From contig CAWAYL010000014.1 in the NCBI GenBank assembly GCA_963786305.1, positions 663,661 through 727,660 on the forward strand: a DNA stretch of 64,000 nt, in the 5' to 3' direction. This document shows positions 9,767-20,200 of the stretch, piece by piece; position 1 is the stretch's first letter; every line of letters begins with the position of its first letter. This DNA is from CAKZLS01 sp963786305 (GTDB lineage Bacteria > Pseudomonadota > Alphaproteobacteria > Rhodospirillales > Defluviicoccaceae). A program made the translations under genes and the position numbers. Under the pieces are notes generated by a model that worked only from the letters and a program-made list of their open reading frames with translations, did no database searches and was not told the origin of the DNA.

Positions 9767-10937
9767 TCACACCGCCTCGATCACGCCATGCCCGGTCATC
9801 TCGTCGAGAAAGCGAACCCGCTCGGCGTCGCCGAGGCTGGGGAAAGCGCCAGCCAGGTCGCCTTCCGAGAAGTGCGGCCGCTCGGCGATCCAGGCGATCC
9901 AATCGCGCTCGTCGGTGCTGACCGGGACGGCGCCATTGCCGCCTTTCAGCATCCACTCGGGTCCCCGGCGCACGAGCTTGGGCGCGTCGTCGCGAACGCG
10001 GAAAGCAGCCTCGCCGCGCGGTGACGGAAGATCGTAGACGTGCCGGCGGACCGGATAGGCCTTCCGCAGGTGCCGGGCGCGCTCCACGAAGGCGGGGCCG
10101 CTGATCAATGCGGCGAAGGCAGACCCGAGCGCTTCGAGATGGTCGGCGAATTCGGCTTCGCCATCCGGGCGCGCCGGGCGCCGGCAGGTCGGCGCGAAAC
10201 AGCGGATCGGCGGCCGCGCGTTCCCACGCATCGGTGAGCAGCATCAAGCCGTTGGGGACGGCGAGCGCGAAGGTCACGTGCAGCGAGGCCTGGTCGGTGG
10301 CGAGCGCGTCGTGGAACTGGCCGCGCGGGATGTACAGCAGATCGCCCGGCCGGGTGGTGATTTCCGCCGCGACCCGGCCCTTGTGCGCATCCAGGTAGTC
10401 CTGCGTCTGGTTGGCGAACATCGCATGGTGGATCGGGTTGTCGATCCGCCCTTCGTAGAGGCGCCAGCGCTTTTCGCCCTCGAGAAACAGGGCGAACACC
10501 TCGTGCTTGTCGTAATGCGAGTCGAAGGCCTGGCGATCCTTCCACGAACAATAGAGATTGCAATTGGCGCGCCCGCTGAAGGTTTCCTCGAGGACACGGG
10601 TGACGGCGCGAAGCCCGGGCGTCAGCGTTTCGATCTCGTTGCAGACCAGCGAGGCGCCGCGCCGGGCGAATTCGCTGACCTTGGCGGGGATGGGCTGCCA
10701 GGTGTTCTGCTGGTTGCGGTCGACGGTGCGGGTGCAATAGAGCTGCGGCGGCACGTCGCGGCGGTCCAGCTTCATCTTGAGCGACGCCGCGGTCCAGATT
10801 CCCGCCATGTCGAGCAGCTCGGTAAATCCGTCCCACGACAAGATGGCCGAAAACTTGTCGGCGCCGCCCGGAATATGCAGGGGCTTGCGGCCATAGATTT
10901 CGGCCATGAAGGTCTCCGGCGCGACCGGATCCAGCAA
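9767..10937 (-). CDS. JmjC/cupin-4 oxygenase (ribosomal oxygenase-like), one or two frameshifts
   Basis: Fe(II)/2-oxoglutarate oxygenase of the YcfD/NO66-like class; known members hydroxylate ribosomal proteins. The JmjC core shows HYDKHEVFALFLEGEKRW (the HxD iron ligands) and IPRGQFHDAL (the distal His). The C-terminal part resembles the winged-helix domain of ribosomal oxygenases. The frame breaks near 10165, after which the protein continues as GEAEFADHLEALG and ends at 9767. At the 5' end the frame opens with FAELLDPVAPETF without an ATG; TTG 10937 is taken, but ATG 10959 in the neighbouring frame plus another indel is equally possible. It lies between RlmB and the TPR-OGT gene on the same strand. 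The specific substrate is inferred, not shown. Confidence 0.8.
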
Positions 10938-11004
10938 TTCGGCGAACGTTTGTGATCATGAGTTCCAGACTAGCAAAAAATACCTCGGAGATCTTCCGTG
11001 AATG

Positions 11005-11826
11005 TCACGACGGGTCGCGGGCCAGTTCGTCGCGGGCCAGTTCATAGAGCGCGATGGCGGCGGCGGTGGACAGGTTGAGGCTCTCCACCGCGGCGCCGAT
11101 GGGAATGCGCACCAGCGCGTCGCAGGCCTCGCGGGTGAGCCGCCGCAAGCCGCCGCCCTCGGCGCCGAGCACAAGGGCGACCCGGCCGCCGGGACCGGCC
11201 CCGGCGAGCGGTGTCTCGGCGCCGCCATCGAGACCGAGCAACCAGAAATCGGCTTCCTTCATGGCCCGCAGCGCGCGCGCGATGTTGACCACGCGGACCA
11301 GCGGAACCGTCTCCAGCGCCCCCGACGCCGCCTTGGCGAGCGCCGCCGTCGCGTCCGGGGCATGGCGGTCCTGCATGATCACCGCCCGGGCGCCGAAAGC
11401 CGCGGCCGAGCGCAGAACGGCGCCGATGTTGCGGGGATCGGTGGCCTGGTCGAGCACCACCAGCCGGCTGTCGGGACGTTCCGCCAGCTCCTGGAGCAGG
11501 GCCTTGAACTCCGGCGTCGGCAGCGGGTCGGCCTGGACCACGACGCCCTGGTGCACGGCGCCGGCCGGCAGGACCGCCTCCAGATCGCGGCGGTCGACGA
11601 TCTCCACCGGGGGCGTGGCGGTCTCCAGCGCGGCGGCCATCTCGCTCAACCGGTCGGCGGCGCCGGCGGCGGCCATCAGGCGGCGGCAGTTGCGCTCGGG
11701 ATTGGCGAGCGCCGCCAGAACCGCGTGCCAGCCATAGAGCCAGAGGCCCGAATGTCCGCCGGACGACGGTTTCGAGGATCCCGAGCGGCGTCGATGAGTG
11801 GGGGCGCGAGGCTTGCGTTTTGCCAT
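11005..11826 (-). CDS. rlmB: 23S rRNA (guanosine-2'-O)-methyltransferase RlmB (TrmH/SpoU family)
   Basis: Methylates a ribose in 23S rRNA using S-adenosylmethionine through a trefoil-knot SPOUT fold. The protein has 273 residues. The substrate-binding N-terminal domain begins at about residue 28 (LWLYGWHAVLAALANPER). The three SpoU motifs follow: DQATDPRNIGAVLRSA (motif 1), LVLGAEGGGLRRL (motif 2) and IPIGAAVESLNLSTAAAIAL (motif 3). The start at MAKRKPRA (11826) is preferred; ATG 11841, five codons upstream, is an alternative. TrmH-family relatives can be hard to tell apart; the N-terminal domain favours RlmB. Confidence 0.92.
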   Translation of the reverse strand: MAKRKPRAPTHRRRSGSSKPSSGGHSGLWLYGWHAVLAALANPERNCRRLMAAAGAADRLSEMAAALETATPPVEIVDRRDLEAVLPAGAVHQGVVVQADPLPTPEFKALLQELAERPDSRLVVLDQATDPRNIGAVLRSAAAFGARAVIMQDRHAPDATAALAKAASGALETVPLVRVVNIARALRAMKEADFWLLGLDGGAETPLAGAGPGGRVALVLGAEGGGLRRLTREACDALVRIPIGAAVESLNLSTAAAIALYELARDELARDPS

Positions 11827-11924
11827 GGAGGCCAGTACCATTCCGCAATTAAAGAATTTTTTCGAAAGTCTCTGTGCTTCGTCGTGGTGACGAGGGACAT
11901 GGATCCTATTGTTTTTTTGGCCGT

Positions 11925-11952
11925 TGACAAGTGTCTGCAAAAGCCATATCAG
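11925..11952 (+). promoter_or_regulatory. Sigma70-type promoter for the tRNA-Tyr/tRNA-Gly/tuf unit
   Basis: TTGACA (11925-11930) and TATCAG (11947-11952) are separated by 16 bases. The predicted start lies about 35 bases before tRNA-Tyr. A T-run just upstream may act as an UP-like element. The perfect -35 makes this a good candidate for a strong stable-RNA promoter. Confidence 0.65.
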
Positions 11953-11994
11953 CAAGCGCTCGTTCTGTCGGTTGGCCGATGCTGGCGGCGTACC

Positions 11995-12080
11995 GGAGGG
12001 GTGCCCGAGTGGCTAAAGGGGACGGGCTGTAAACCCGTTGGCGCACGCCTACGTTGGTTCGAATCCAACCCCCTCCACCA
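11995..12080 (+). tRNA. tRNA-Tyr: tRNA-Tyr (GTA)
   Basis: The acceptor stem GGAGGGG pairs with CCCCTCC; the anticodon loop reads CTGTAAA with anticodon GTA; a long variable arm follows, as in tRNA-Tyr; the T-arm is GTTGG TTCGAAT CCAAC. The CCA end is encoded at 12078-12080. It is first in a tRNA-Tyr, tRNA-Gly, tuf unit, as in the tufB locus of E. coli. Confidence 0.97.
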
Positions 12081-12118
12081 TCCGCTGGGGCGGAGGCGAA
12101 CCTGTCGAGTGCTTGGCT

Positions 12119-12192
12119 GCGGGTGTAGCTTAGTGGTAAAGCGGAAGCCTTCCAAGCTTCATACGAGGGTTCAATTCCCTTCACCCGCTCCA
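12119..12192 (+). tRNA. tRNA-Gly: tRNA-Gly (TCC)
   Basis: The acceptor stem GCGGGTG pairs with CACCCGC; the anticodon stem GAAGC/GCTTC encloses the loop CTTCCAA, giving anticodon TCC; the T-arm is GAGGG TTCAATT CCCTT. The CCA end is encoded at 12190-12192. It lies 38 bases after tRNA-Tyr and about 110 before tuf, most likely on one transcript. Confidence 0.97.
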
Positions 12193-12302
12193 ATCCCGTG
12201 TGTTTCGTCTCCCTGGATTGGCGACAGATCTGGATTGGCGGCATGTTAGGTAATTCGTTAGCTTGATGTTTTCTTCTCTCGAGTTGGAAAGAAGCAGGTA
12301 CG

Positions 12303-13493
<1,191 letters not shown>

Positions 13494-13546
13494 CATGGGG
13501 CTTCCCGCATCGGGGCGCCCGGACAAGGAGAGTAATTGAACGGACT

Positions 13547-13622
13547 AGGGGCATAGCTCAGCTGGTAGAGCGGCGGTCTCCAAAACCGCAGGTCGCGGGT
13601 TCGAACCCTGCTGCCCCTGCCA
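13547..13622 (+). tRNA. tRNA-Trp: tRNA-Trp (CCA)
   Basis: The acceptor stem AGGGGCA pairs with TGCCCCT; the D-arm is GCTCAGCTGGTAGAGC; the anticodon stem GCGGT/ACCGC encloses a loop with anticodon CCA; the T-arm is GCGGG TTCGAAC CCTGC. The CCA end is encoded at 13620-13622. It sits 53 bases after tuf and directly before secE, a common arrangement outside the enterics. Confidence 0.97.
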
Positions 13623-13639
13623 TTCTAATGAACAGATCG

Positions 13640-13837
13640 ATGGCAAAGACGAACATAATCCAATTTTTCCGCGAAGTCCGCCAGGAGACCGCCCGGGTGA
13701 CGTGGCCCACCCGCCGGGAAACAGCCATCTCGACCGGAATGGTTTTTCTGATGGTGATCCTCGCGTCGATTTTCTTCTTGATCGTCGATCAGTTGCTTTC
13801 CATCGGGGTCCGGTTTTTGCTGAATGTGGGAGTCTAG
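13640..13837 (+). CDS. secE: Preprotein translocase subunit SecE
   Basis: Small inner-membrane clamp of the SecYEG channel. It has 65 residues with the conserved amphipathic stretch FFREVRQETARVTWPTRRE followed by a single membrane span (VFLMVILASIFFLIVDQLLS). Single-span SecE is usual outside enterics. The start is at ATG 13640; ATG 13628 in the same frame would add four residues (MNRS). NusG follows eight bases later. Confidence 0.95.
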   Translation: MAKTNIIQFFREVRQETARVTWPTRRETAISTGMVFLMVILASIFFLIVDQLLSIGVRFLLNVGV

Positions 13838-13845
13838 AGCCGGTG

Positions 13846-14373
13846 ATGCCTCAATGGTACGTCATTCACGTCTATTCGGGATTTGAGCGCAAGGTTGCCC
13901 AGTCCATCGAGGAGCAGGCCAGGCAGGCCGGCATGGAGGAGCGCATCCTGAAGGTGCTGGTGCCGGTGGAGGAAGTGGTGGAAGTACGCCGCGGCGCCAA
14001 GGTCAACGCCGAGCGCAAGTTTTTTCCGGGCTATGTCCTGGTGCAGATGGACATGACCGACGACACGTGGCATCTGGTCAAGAATACACCGAAGGTGACG
14101 GGGTTCCTGGGCGGCCGCGGACGGCCGACGCCGATCAGCGAGGCCGAGGCCCTGCGGATCATGCAGCAGGTCCAAGACGGGATCGACCGGCCCAAGCCGG
14201 CGATCGTCTTCGAGATCGGCGAGCAGGTTCGCGTCTGCGACGGCCCGTTCAACTCGTTCAGCGGGTTGGTGGAAGACGTCGACGAGGACCGGGCGCGGGT
14301 GAAGGTGGCGGTGTCGATCTTCGGCCGGTCGACCCCGGTGGAGCTCGAATATTCTCAGGTGGAGAAAGTTTAG
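13846..14373 (+). CDS. nusG: Transcription termination/antitermination factor NusG
   Basis: Binds RNA polymerase, raises elongation rate and couples to Rho or ribosomal S10. It has 175 residues. The NGN domain starts WYVIHVYSGFERKVAQ and contains the FFPGYVLVQMDM block. The C-terminal KOW domain has GEQVRVCDGPFNSFSGLVED and ends with VELEYSQVEKV. ATG 13846 follows the secE stop closely. About 110 bases separate it from rplK. Confidence 0.97.
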   Translation: MPQWYVIHVYSGFERKVAQSIEEQARQAGMEERILKVLVPVEEVVEVRRGAKVNAERKFFPGYVLVQMDMTDDTWHLVKNTPKVTGFLGGRGRPTPISEAEALRIMQQVQDGIDRPKPAIVFEIGEQVRVCDGPFNSFSGLVEDVDEDRARVKVAVSIFGRSTPVELEYSQVEKV

Positions 14374-14482
14374 CGAAGTCCGCGGTCCGGCCGATGGGAA
14401 CCCGCGACGTGGCGATGCCCACGCGATGTCGGGGCAGTGCCCGCAGGGGCCCAGATCGGGCAGCTTTGATTGAGGAACAAAA

Positions 14483-14911
14483 ATGGCGAAGAAGATAAAA
14501 GGATACATCAAGCTGCAGGTCCCGGCGGGCCAGGCGAACCCGTCGCCGCCGATTGGTCCCGCGCTGGGCCAGGCGGGTCTCAATATCATGGAGTTCTGCA
14601 AGGCGTTCAACGCCGCGACCCAGAACCTGGAGCAGGGAATGCCGGTTCCGGTGGTGATCACCGCCTATGCCGACAGGACGTTCACGTACGTCACCAAGAC
14701 GGCGCCCGTGAGTTTCATGCTCAAGAAGGCCGCGGGCGTGAGCAAGGGGTGCGCCACCGTGGGACGTGAAACCATCGGCAAGGTGACGGTGGCTCAGGTC
14801 AAGGAGATCGCCGAGCAGAAGATGGTTGACCTCAATGCCAAGGATCTCGACGGCGCCGTGAACATGATTACCGGTTCCGCCCAGTCCATGGGCATCGAAG
14901 TGGTGGAGTAA
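14483..14911 (+). CDS. rplK: 50S ribosomal protein L11
   Basis: Part of the GTPase-associated centre, binding 23S rRNA at the stalk base. It has 142 residues, the normal length. The N-terminal KLQVPAGQANPSPPIGPALG loop, whose prolines contact translation factors and thiopeptides, is intact. It ends at 14911, four bases before rplA, so the two are translated together; L1 typically represses this pair. Confidence 0.98.
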   Translation: MAKKIKGYIKLQVPAGQANPSPPIGPALGQAGLNIMEFCKAFNAATQNLEQGMPVPVVITAYADRTFTYVTKTAPVSFMLKKAAGVSKGCATVGRETIGKVTVAQVKEIAEQKMVDLNAKDLDGAVNMITGSAQSMGIEVVE

Positions 14912-14915
14912 GGCT

Positions 14916-15611
14916 ATGGCTAAGCAGGGCAAGCGGCTGCGTAACGCTTATGAAAAAATCGACAGCGAAACGCACTATGATCTCGGCGACGCCATCGGCG
15001 TCATCAAGAGCGTGGACGCCACCAAGTTCGATCAGACCGTCGAGGTCGCCATGAACCTGGGGGTAGACCCGCGTCACGCCGACCAGATGGTCCGCGGCAT
15101 GGTTTCGCTACCCCACGGCACCGGCAAGGAAGTGCGTGTCGCGGTGTTCGCCAAGGGCGACAAGGCGGAAGCCGCGAAAGAGGCCGGCGCCGATATCGTC
15201 GGCGCCGAGGACCTGATGGATCAGGTCCAGAAAGGCCAGATCGACTTCGATCGCTGCATCGCGACCCCCGACATGATGGCGGTGGTCGGAAGGCTCGGCA
15301 AGATCCTCGGCCCGCGCGGGCTGATGCCGAACCCCAAGCTCGGAACGGTGACCATGGACGTGGCGGCGGCGGTAAGCGCGGCCAAGGCCGGTCAGGTGGA
15401 GTTTCGCGTCGAAAAGGCCGGCATTATTCATGGCGGCGTCGGCAAGCTCAGTTTCTCCGAGAGCGTGCTCGCCGAAAACATCCGCGCCTTCATCGCCGCT
15501 GTCGTGAAGGCCAAGCCGAGCGGCGCCAAGGGAACCTATCTCAAGCGCATCAGCCTCAGCTCCAGCATGGGGCCGGGACTGAAGCTGAACCTTGCCAGTG
15601 TCACGGAGTAG
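14916..15611 (+). CDS. rplA: 50S ribosomal protein L1
   Basis: Forms the mobile L1 stalk near the ribosomal E site and, in many bacteria, represses its own rplKA mRNA. It has 231 residues with the family block GKILGPRGLMPNPKLGTVT and the C-terminal GTYLKRISLSSSMGPGLKL. It is preceded at four bases by rplK and followed by a long rplJ leader. No frameshift. Confidence 0.98.
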   Translation: MAKQGKRLRNAYEKIDSETHYDLGDAIGVIKSVDATKFDQTVEVAMNLGVDPRHADQMVRGMVSLPHGTGKEVRVAVFAKGDKAEAAKEAGADIVGAEDLMDQVQKGQIDFDRCIATPDMMAVVGRLGKILGPRGLMPNPKLGTVTMDVAAAVSAAKAGQVEFRVEKAGIIHGGVGKLSFSESVLAENIRAFIAAVVKAKPSGAKGTYLKRISLSSSMGPGLKLNLASVTE

Positions 15612-16000
15612 GATCTAGCGATCTAGAGATTTGCCGTCTTGGCGCGCGTGCGCATCAAGCGGTGAAGGGAGCGGGCCCGACGGTCCGTTCCGACCTGTCC
15701 AAGACTGCAGGTGCCGGTTCGGGGACCATGTTCCGTTCCGGCGTAAAGAGCCATTCGCCTGCACAGACGGTGTGAAAGCAAGTTGCGCGTTGACCTTTCT
15801 CGGGTATCGGCGAGCGGCGCACCGGACAGGAAAAGCAGTTCCCGGCGCGATCCCCGAGGGGTCGCGCGGGGGGCTTTTCGACGGACGCCCGCCGCCGCTT
15901 CGGTTTTGCGAACGGCACGGGTTATCCATTGGTTGTGAGCAAATAAATCCGACCGAGTGTTTCCACTCGAACGGAGATTGCTCCAAGACGGAGATAAGCG
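15612..16000 (+). promoter_or_regulatory. rplJ (L10) leader region
   Basis: This gene-free stretch of 389 bases precedes rplJ. In proteobacteria the rplJ leader carries the L10-(L12)4 binding site that autoregulates the operon; position and length fit that role. One strong hairpin is visible at about 15844-15867 (GCGCGA-CCCC against GGGGTCGCGC with one bulged T), followed by a G-run and CTTTTCG. I cannot identify the L10 kink-turn by eye. Overlapping reading frames in this stretch have no recognisable product. Confidence 0.5.
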
Positions 16001-16519
16001 GTGGACCGAACGCAAAAGGAAGAACTGGTTGCGGACATGCACCAGACGTTCAGCGGAACCGCTGTCGTCGTCGTTACCCATTATACAGGATTGACAGTCG
16101 CCGAGATAAGCGCGCTGCGAGTCAAGATGCGGGAGCAAGGGGCCGAGTTCAAGGTCACCAAGAACCGGCTCACCCGTCTGGCGCTCGATGGCACGCCCTA
16201 CATGGAACTGTCGGACTTGTTTACCGGGCCGACGGCGATCGCATACTCGGAGGACCCGGTGGCGGCACCGAGGGTGGCGGCGGATTTCGCCAAATCCAAT
16301 CCCAAGCTCGTATTGCTTGGCGGCGGGCTTGGCGACAAGGTTCTCGATGCCGACGGCGTCAAGACCCTGGCGACCCTGCCGTCGCTGGACGAGATCAGGG
16401 CCAAGCTGGTCGGTCTCCTCAATGCACCGGCCACGAAGGTGGCGGGCGTGTTGCAGGCCCCGGCCGGACAAATCGCCCGTGTCCTCGCCGCCCACGCGGA
16501 CCAGCAGCCAGCCGAGTAA
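16001..16519 (+). CDS. rplJ: 50S ribosomal protein L10
   Basis: Anchors the L7/L12 dimers to the ribosome and represses its own operon. It has 172 residues beginning MDRTQKEELVADMHQTF, with the conserved VVVTHYTGLTVAEISALR and KVTKNRLTRLAL. The C-terminal helix that binds L12 dimers is Ala-rich. The start is GTG 16001, preceded by GGAGATAAGC; the fit to the family N-terminus supports this choice. rplL follows after 51 bases. Confidence 0.97.
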   Translation: MDRTQKEELVADMHQTFSGTAVVVVTHYTGLTVAEISALRVKMREQGAEFKVTKNRLTRLALDGTPYMELSDLFTGPTAIAYSEDPVAAPRVAADFAKSNPKLVLLGGGLGDKVLDADGVKTLATLPSLDEIRAKLVGLLNAPATKVAGVLQAPAGQIARVLAAHADQQPAE

Positions 16520-16570
16520 CAGTCAAGCTGATGTCACACGCCTAGAGTTTAAGCCAAGGAGAAAGAAGCA

Positions 16571-16948
<378 letters not shown>

Positions 16949-16969
16949 GCGCAATTGCAATCGCGAAGC

Positions 16970-16998
16970 TTGGTATTTGCGGTCACGATCGTTATATC
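16970..16998 (+). promoter_or_regulatory. Possible internal promoter before rpoB
   Basis: TTGGTA (16970-16975) and TATATC (16993-16998) are 17 bases apart in the rplL-rpoB spacer. The match is moderate. Secondary promoters before rpoB are known in other bacteria, but nothing else here supports this one. Confidence 0.25.
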
Positions 16999-17022
16999 AG
17001 GTGTCAAGTGAAAAAAATCGCT

Positions 17023-17044
17023 GCCGTCGGCCTTTGCCGGCGGC
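17023..17044 (+). terminator. rplL-rpoB attenuator-like hairpin
   Basis: GCCGTCGGC pairs with GCCGGCGGC over nine base pairs (one G-T pair) around a four-base loop and is followed by ACGGTTTTCTC. It resembles a leaky intrinsic terminator in the 296-base spacer between rplL and rpoB, the place where a partial terminator lowers rpoBC expression relative to ribosomal proteins in E. coli. The T-tract is short, so read-through is expected. Confidence 0.55.
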
Positions 17045-17244
17045 ACGGTTTTCTCTCGTCTCTGCCCGTATAGGCCATGCCGCGGCCGGGACAGCAGATG
17101 CGGAAGATGCGTGTGGATGTCTGTTCGAGCGGTGCGCTTTGCTCGGTTTCTCATCCACACATAATCTGGTGGCGTTTCCGAACGGGCTGCGGCGGTCGGC
17201 TTTGGAAGCGGTCAAGCGGCGAAATCCAAGAATGAGGATCATCG

Positions 17245-20200
17245 ATGGCGATTATGTTTTCGGGTTGCAAGCCCGTACGGATTAATTTCGGCCGGATTGC
17301 GGCGGCCGTGCCCATGCCGAATCTCATCGAGGTGCAAAAGCGGTCCTACGACGGTTTCCTGCAGCGCGAAGTGCCGGAGGAACAGCGTCTCGACGTGGGC
17401 ATTCAGGAGGTGTTCAAGTCGGTTTTCCCGATCAAGGACTTCTCCGGCCGGGGTACGCTGGAGTACGTGCGGTTCGAGTTCGAGGATCCGAAATACGACG
17501 TGGAGGAATGCCAGCAGCGGGGCATGACCTACGCCGCGCCGCTGAAGGTGATCCTGCGCCTGGTGGTCTGGGACATCGAGGAGGAAACGGGCGCGCGCTC
17601 CATCCGCGACATCAAGGAGCAGGACGTCTACATGGGCGACATGCCGTTGATGACCGATAACGGCACCTTCGTCGTCAATGGAACCGAGCGCGTGATCGTG
17701 TCGCAAATGCACCGCTCGCCGGGCGTGTTCTTCGATCACGACAAGGGCAAGACCCATTCGTCCGGCAAGTACCTGTTCGCGGCCCGGGTCATTCCCTATC
17801 GCGGATCCTGGCTCGACTTCGAGTTCGACGCCAAGGATCTCGTGTTCGTCCGCATCGACCGCCGCCGCAAGCTGCCGGTGACGACCCTGCTCATGGCGCT
17901 CGACGGCAACGACACCGAGCGGCTGCGTGCCGAACGGGCCGTGGAGGGACGGTCGCTGGACGCCGACGAGGTGACCGGCCTGTCGCCCGAGGAGATCCTC
18001 GACTATTTCTACGAAAAGGTGACCTTCACGTCCGTCGGCGAGGGATGGAAGACGGAGTTCCGCCCGGAGCGCATGCGCGGCCTGAAGTTGACCCGCGACC
18101 TGATCGACGCCAATACCGGAGAGCATTTGGCGGACGCGGGCGCGAAGCTGACGCCGCGGCTGCTGCGCGATCTCGATGAGAGGGGCTTGAAGGACCAGTT
18201 GGTGCCCGACGAGGACCTCGTCGGCCGCTACGTGGCGGAAGACGTGATCAACGAGGAGACCGGCGAGATCTACGTGGAAGCCGGCGGCGAGATCACCGAG
18301 GAGTCGCTCGCCGCCCTCAAGGACATCGGCGTCCAGGAGATCCGCACCCTCGCCATCGACCATATCAACGTCGGTCCCTACATGCGCAACACCCTCGCGG
18401 TGGACAAGAATTCCGCCCGCGAGGAAGCGCTGTTCGACATCTACCGGGTGATGCGCCCGGGCGAGCCGCCCACCATCGAAACCGCCGAGGCCCTGTTCAA
18501 CGGGCTGTTCTTCGACTCGGAGCGCTACGATCTGTCCGCCGTCGGCCGCGTCAAGATGAACGCCCGCCTCGGGTTCGAGACCGACGACTCCGATCCGGGT
18601 GTTGCGCAAGCAGGACATCCTCGCGGTCGTCAAGGTGCTGGTGGATCTCAAGGATGGCCGCGGCGAAATCGACGACATCGACCATCTCGGCAACCGCCGC
18701 GTGCGATCGGTCGGCGAGCTGCTGGAGAACCAGTACCGCATCGGCCTGTTGCGCATGGAGCGGGCCATCCGCGAGCGCATGAGCTCGGTCGACATCGATA
18801 CGGTCATGCCGCAGGAACTGATCAACGCCAAGCCGGCCGCGGCGGCCGTTCGGGAGTTTTTCGGATCGTCCCAGCTCAGTCAGTTCATGGATCAGACCAA
18901 TCCGCTGTCCGAGATCACCCACAAGCGGCGGCTGTCGGCTCTCGGGCCGGGCGGCCTGACCCGCGAGCGGGCCGGGTTCGAGGTCCGCGACGTCCACCCC
19001 ACGCACTACGGGCGCATTTGCCCCATCGAAACGCCGGAAGGGCCGAACATCGGTCTGATCAACTCGTTGGCCACGTTCGCCCAGGTCAACAAGTACGGCT
19101 TCATCGAAACGCCCTACCGGCGGGTGGAGGACGGCCAGGTCAGCGACGAGGTCGTCTACATGTCGGCGATGGAAGAGGGCCGCTACACCATCGCGCAGGC
19201 CAACGCCGAGCTGGATGACGAGAACCGCTTCGCCTCCGACCTGGTCAGCTGCCGCCAGCGGCAACGACTTCATGCTGTCGCGGCCCGAAGACATCGATTA
19301 CATCGACGTTTCGCCGAAGCAGCTGGTGTCGGTGGCGACGGCGCTCATTCCGTTCCTCGAGAACGACGACGCCAACCGGGCGCTGATGGGCTCGAACATG
19401 CAGCGCCAGGCGGTGCCGCTGGTCCGCGCCGAGGCCCCGATCATCGGCACCGGGATGGAGGCCGCCGTGGCCCGCGATTCGGGCGCGACCATCGTCGCGC
19501 GGCGGTCGGGCGACCGTCGATCAGGTGGACGCCACCCGTATCGTCATCCGGGCGACCGAGGAGACATCCCATTCGGCGTCGGGCGTCGACATCTACAATC
19601 TTCTGAAGTTCCAGCGCTCCAACCAGAACACCACCATCCACCAGCGGCCGCTGGTCAAGGTGGGCGAGGTGGTTCAGGCCGGCAGCATCATCGCCGACGG
19701 TCCGTCGACCGATCAGGGCGAGCTGGCGCTCGGGCGCAACGTCCTGGTGGCGTTCATGCCGTGGCAGGGCTACAACTTCGAGGACTCGATCCTGATCTCG
19801 GAGCGCATGGTCCGCGACGACGTGTTCACCTCGATCCACATCGAGGAATTCGAGGTCATGGCCCGCGATACCAAGCTGGGCCAGGAAGAAATCACCCGCG
19901 ATATTCCCAATGTCGGCGAGGAAGCGCTCAAGAACCTCGACGAGGCCGGCATCGTCTACATCGGCGCCGAGGTCAAGCCCGGCGATATCCTGGTGGGCAA
20001 GGTGACGCCGAAGGGCGAAACGCCGATGACGCCGGAGGAGAAGCTGCTGCGGGCGATCTTCGGCGAAAAGGCCGCGGACGTCCGCGATACCTCGTTGAAG
20101 GTGCCGCCCGGGGTGACCGGGACGGTGCTCGAAGTGCGCGTGTTTTCACGCCGGGGCGTCGAGAAGGACGCCCGCGCCATGGCGATCGAACGCTCCGAGA

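Noticed and set aside
12210..12245. Separate promoter before tuf copy 1
   Set aside because: Only imperfect TTGGCG-like repeats (CTGGATTGGCG twice) are present, with no -10 at suitable spacing; cotranscription with the tRNAs is simpler.
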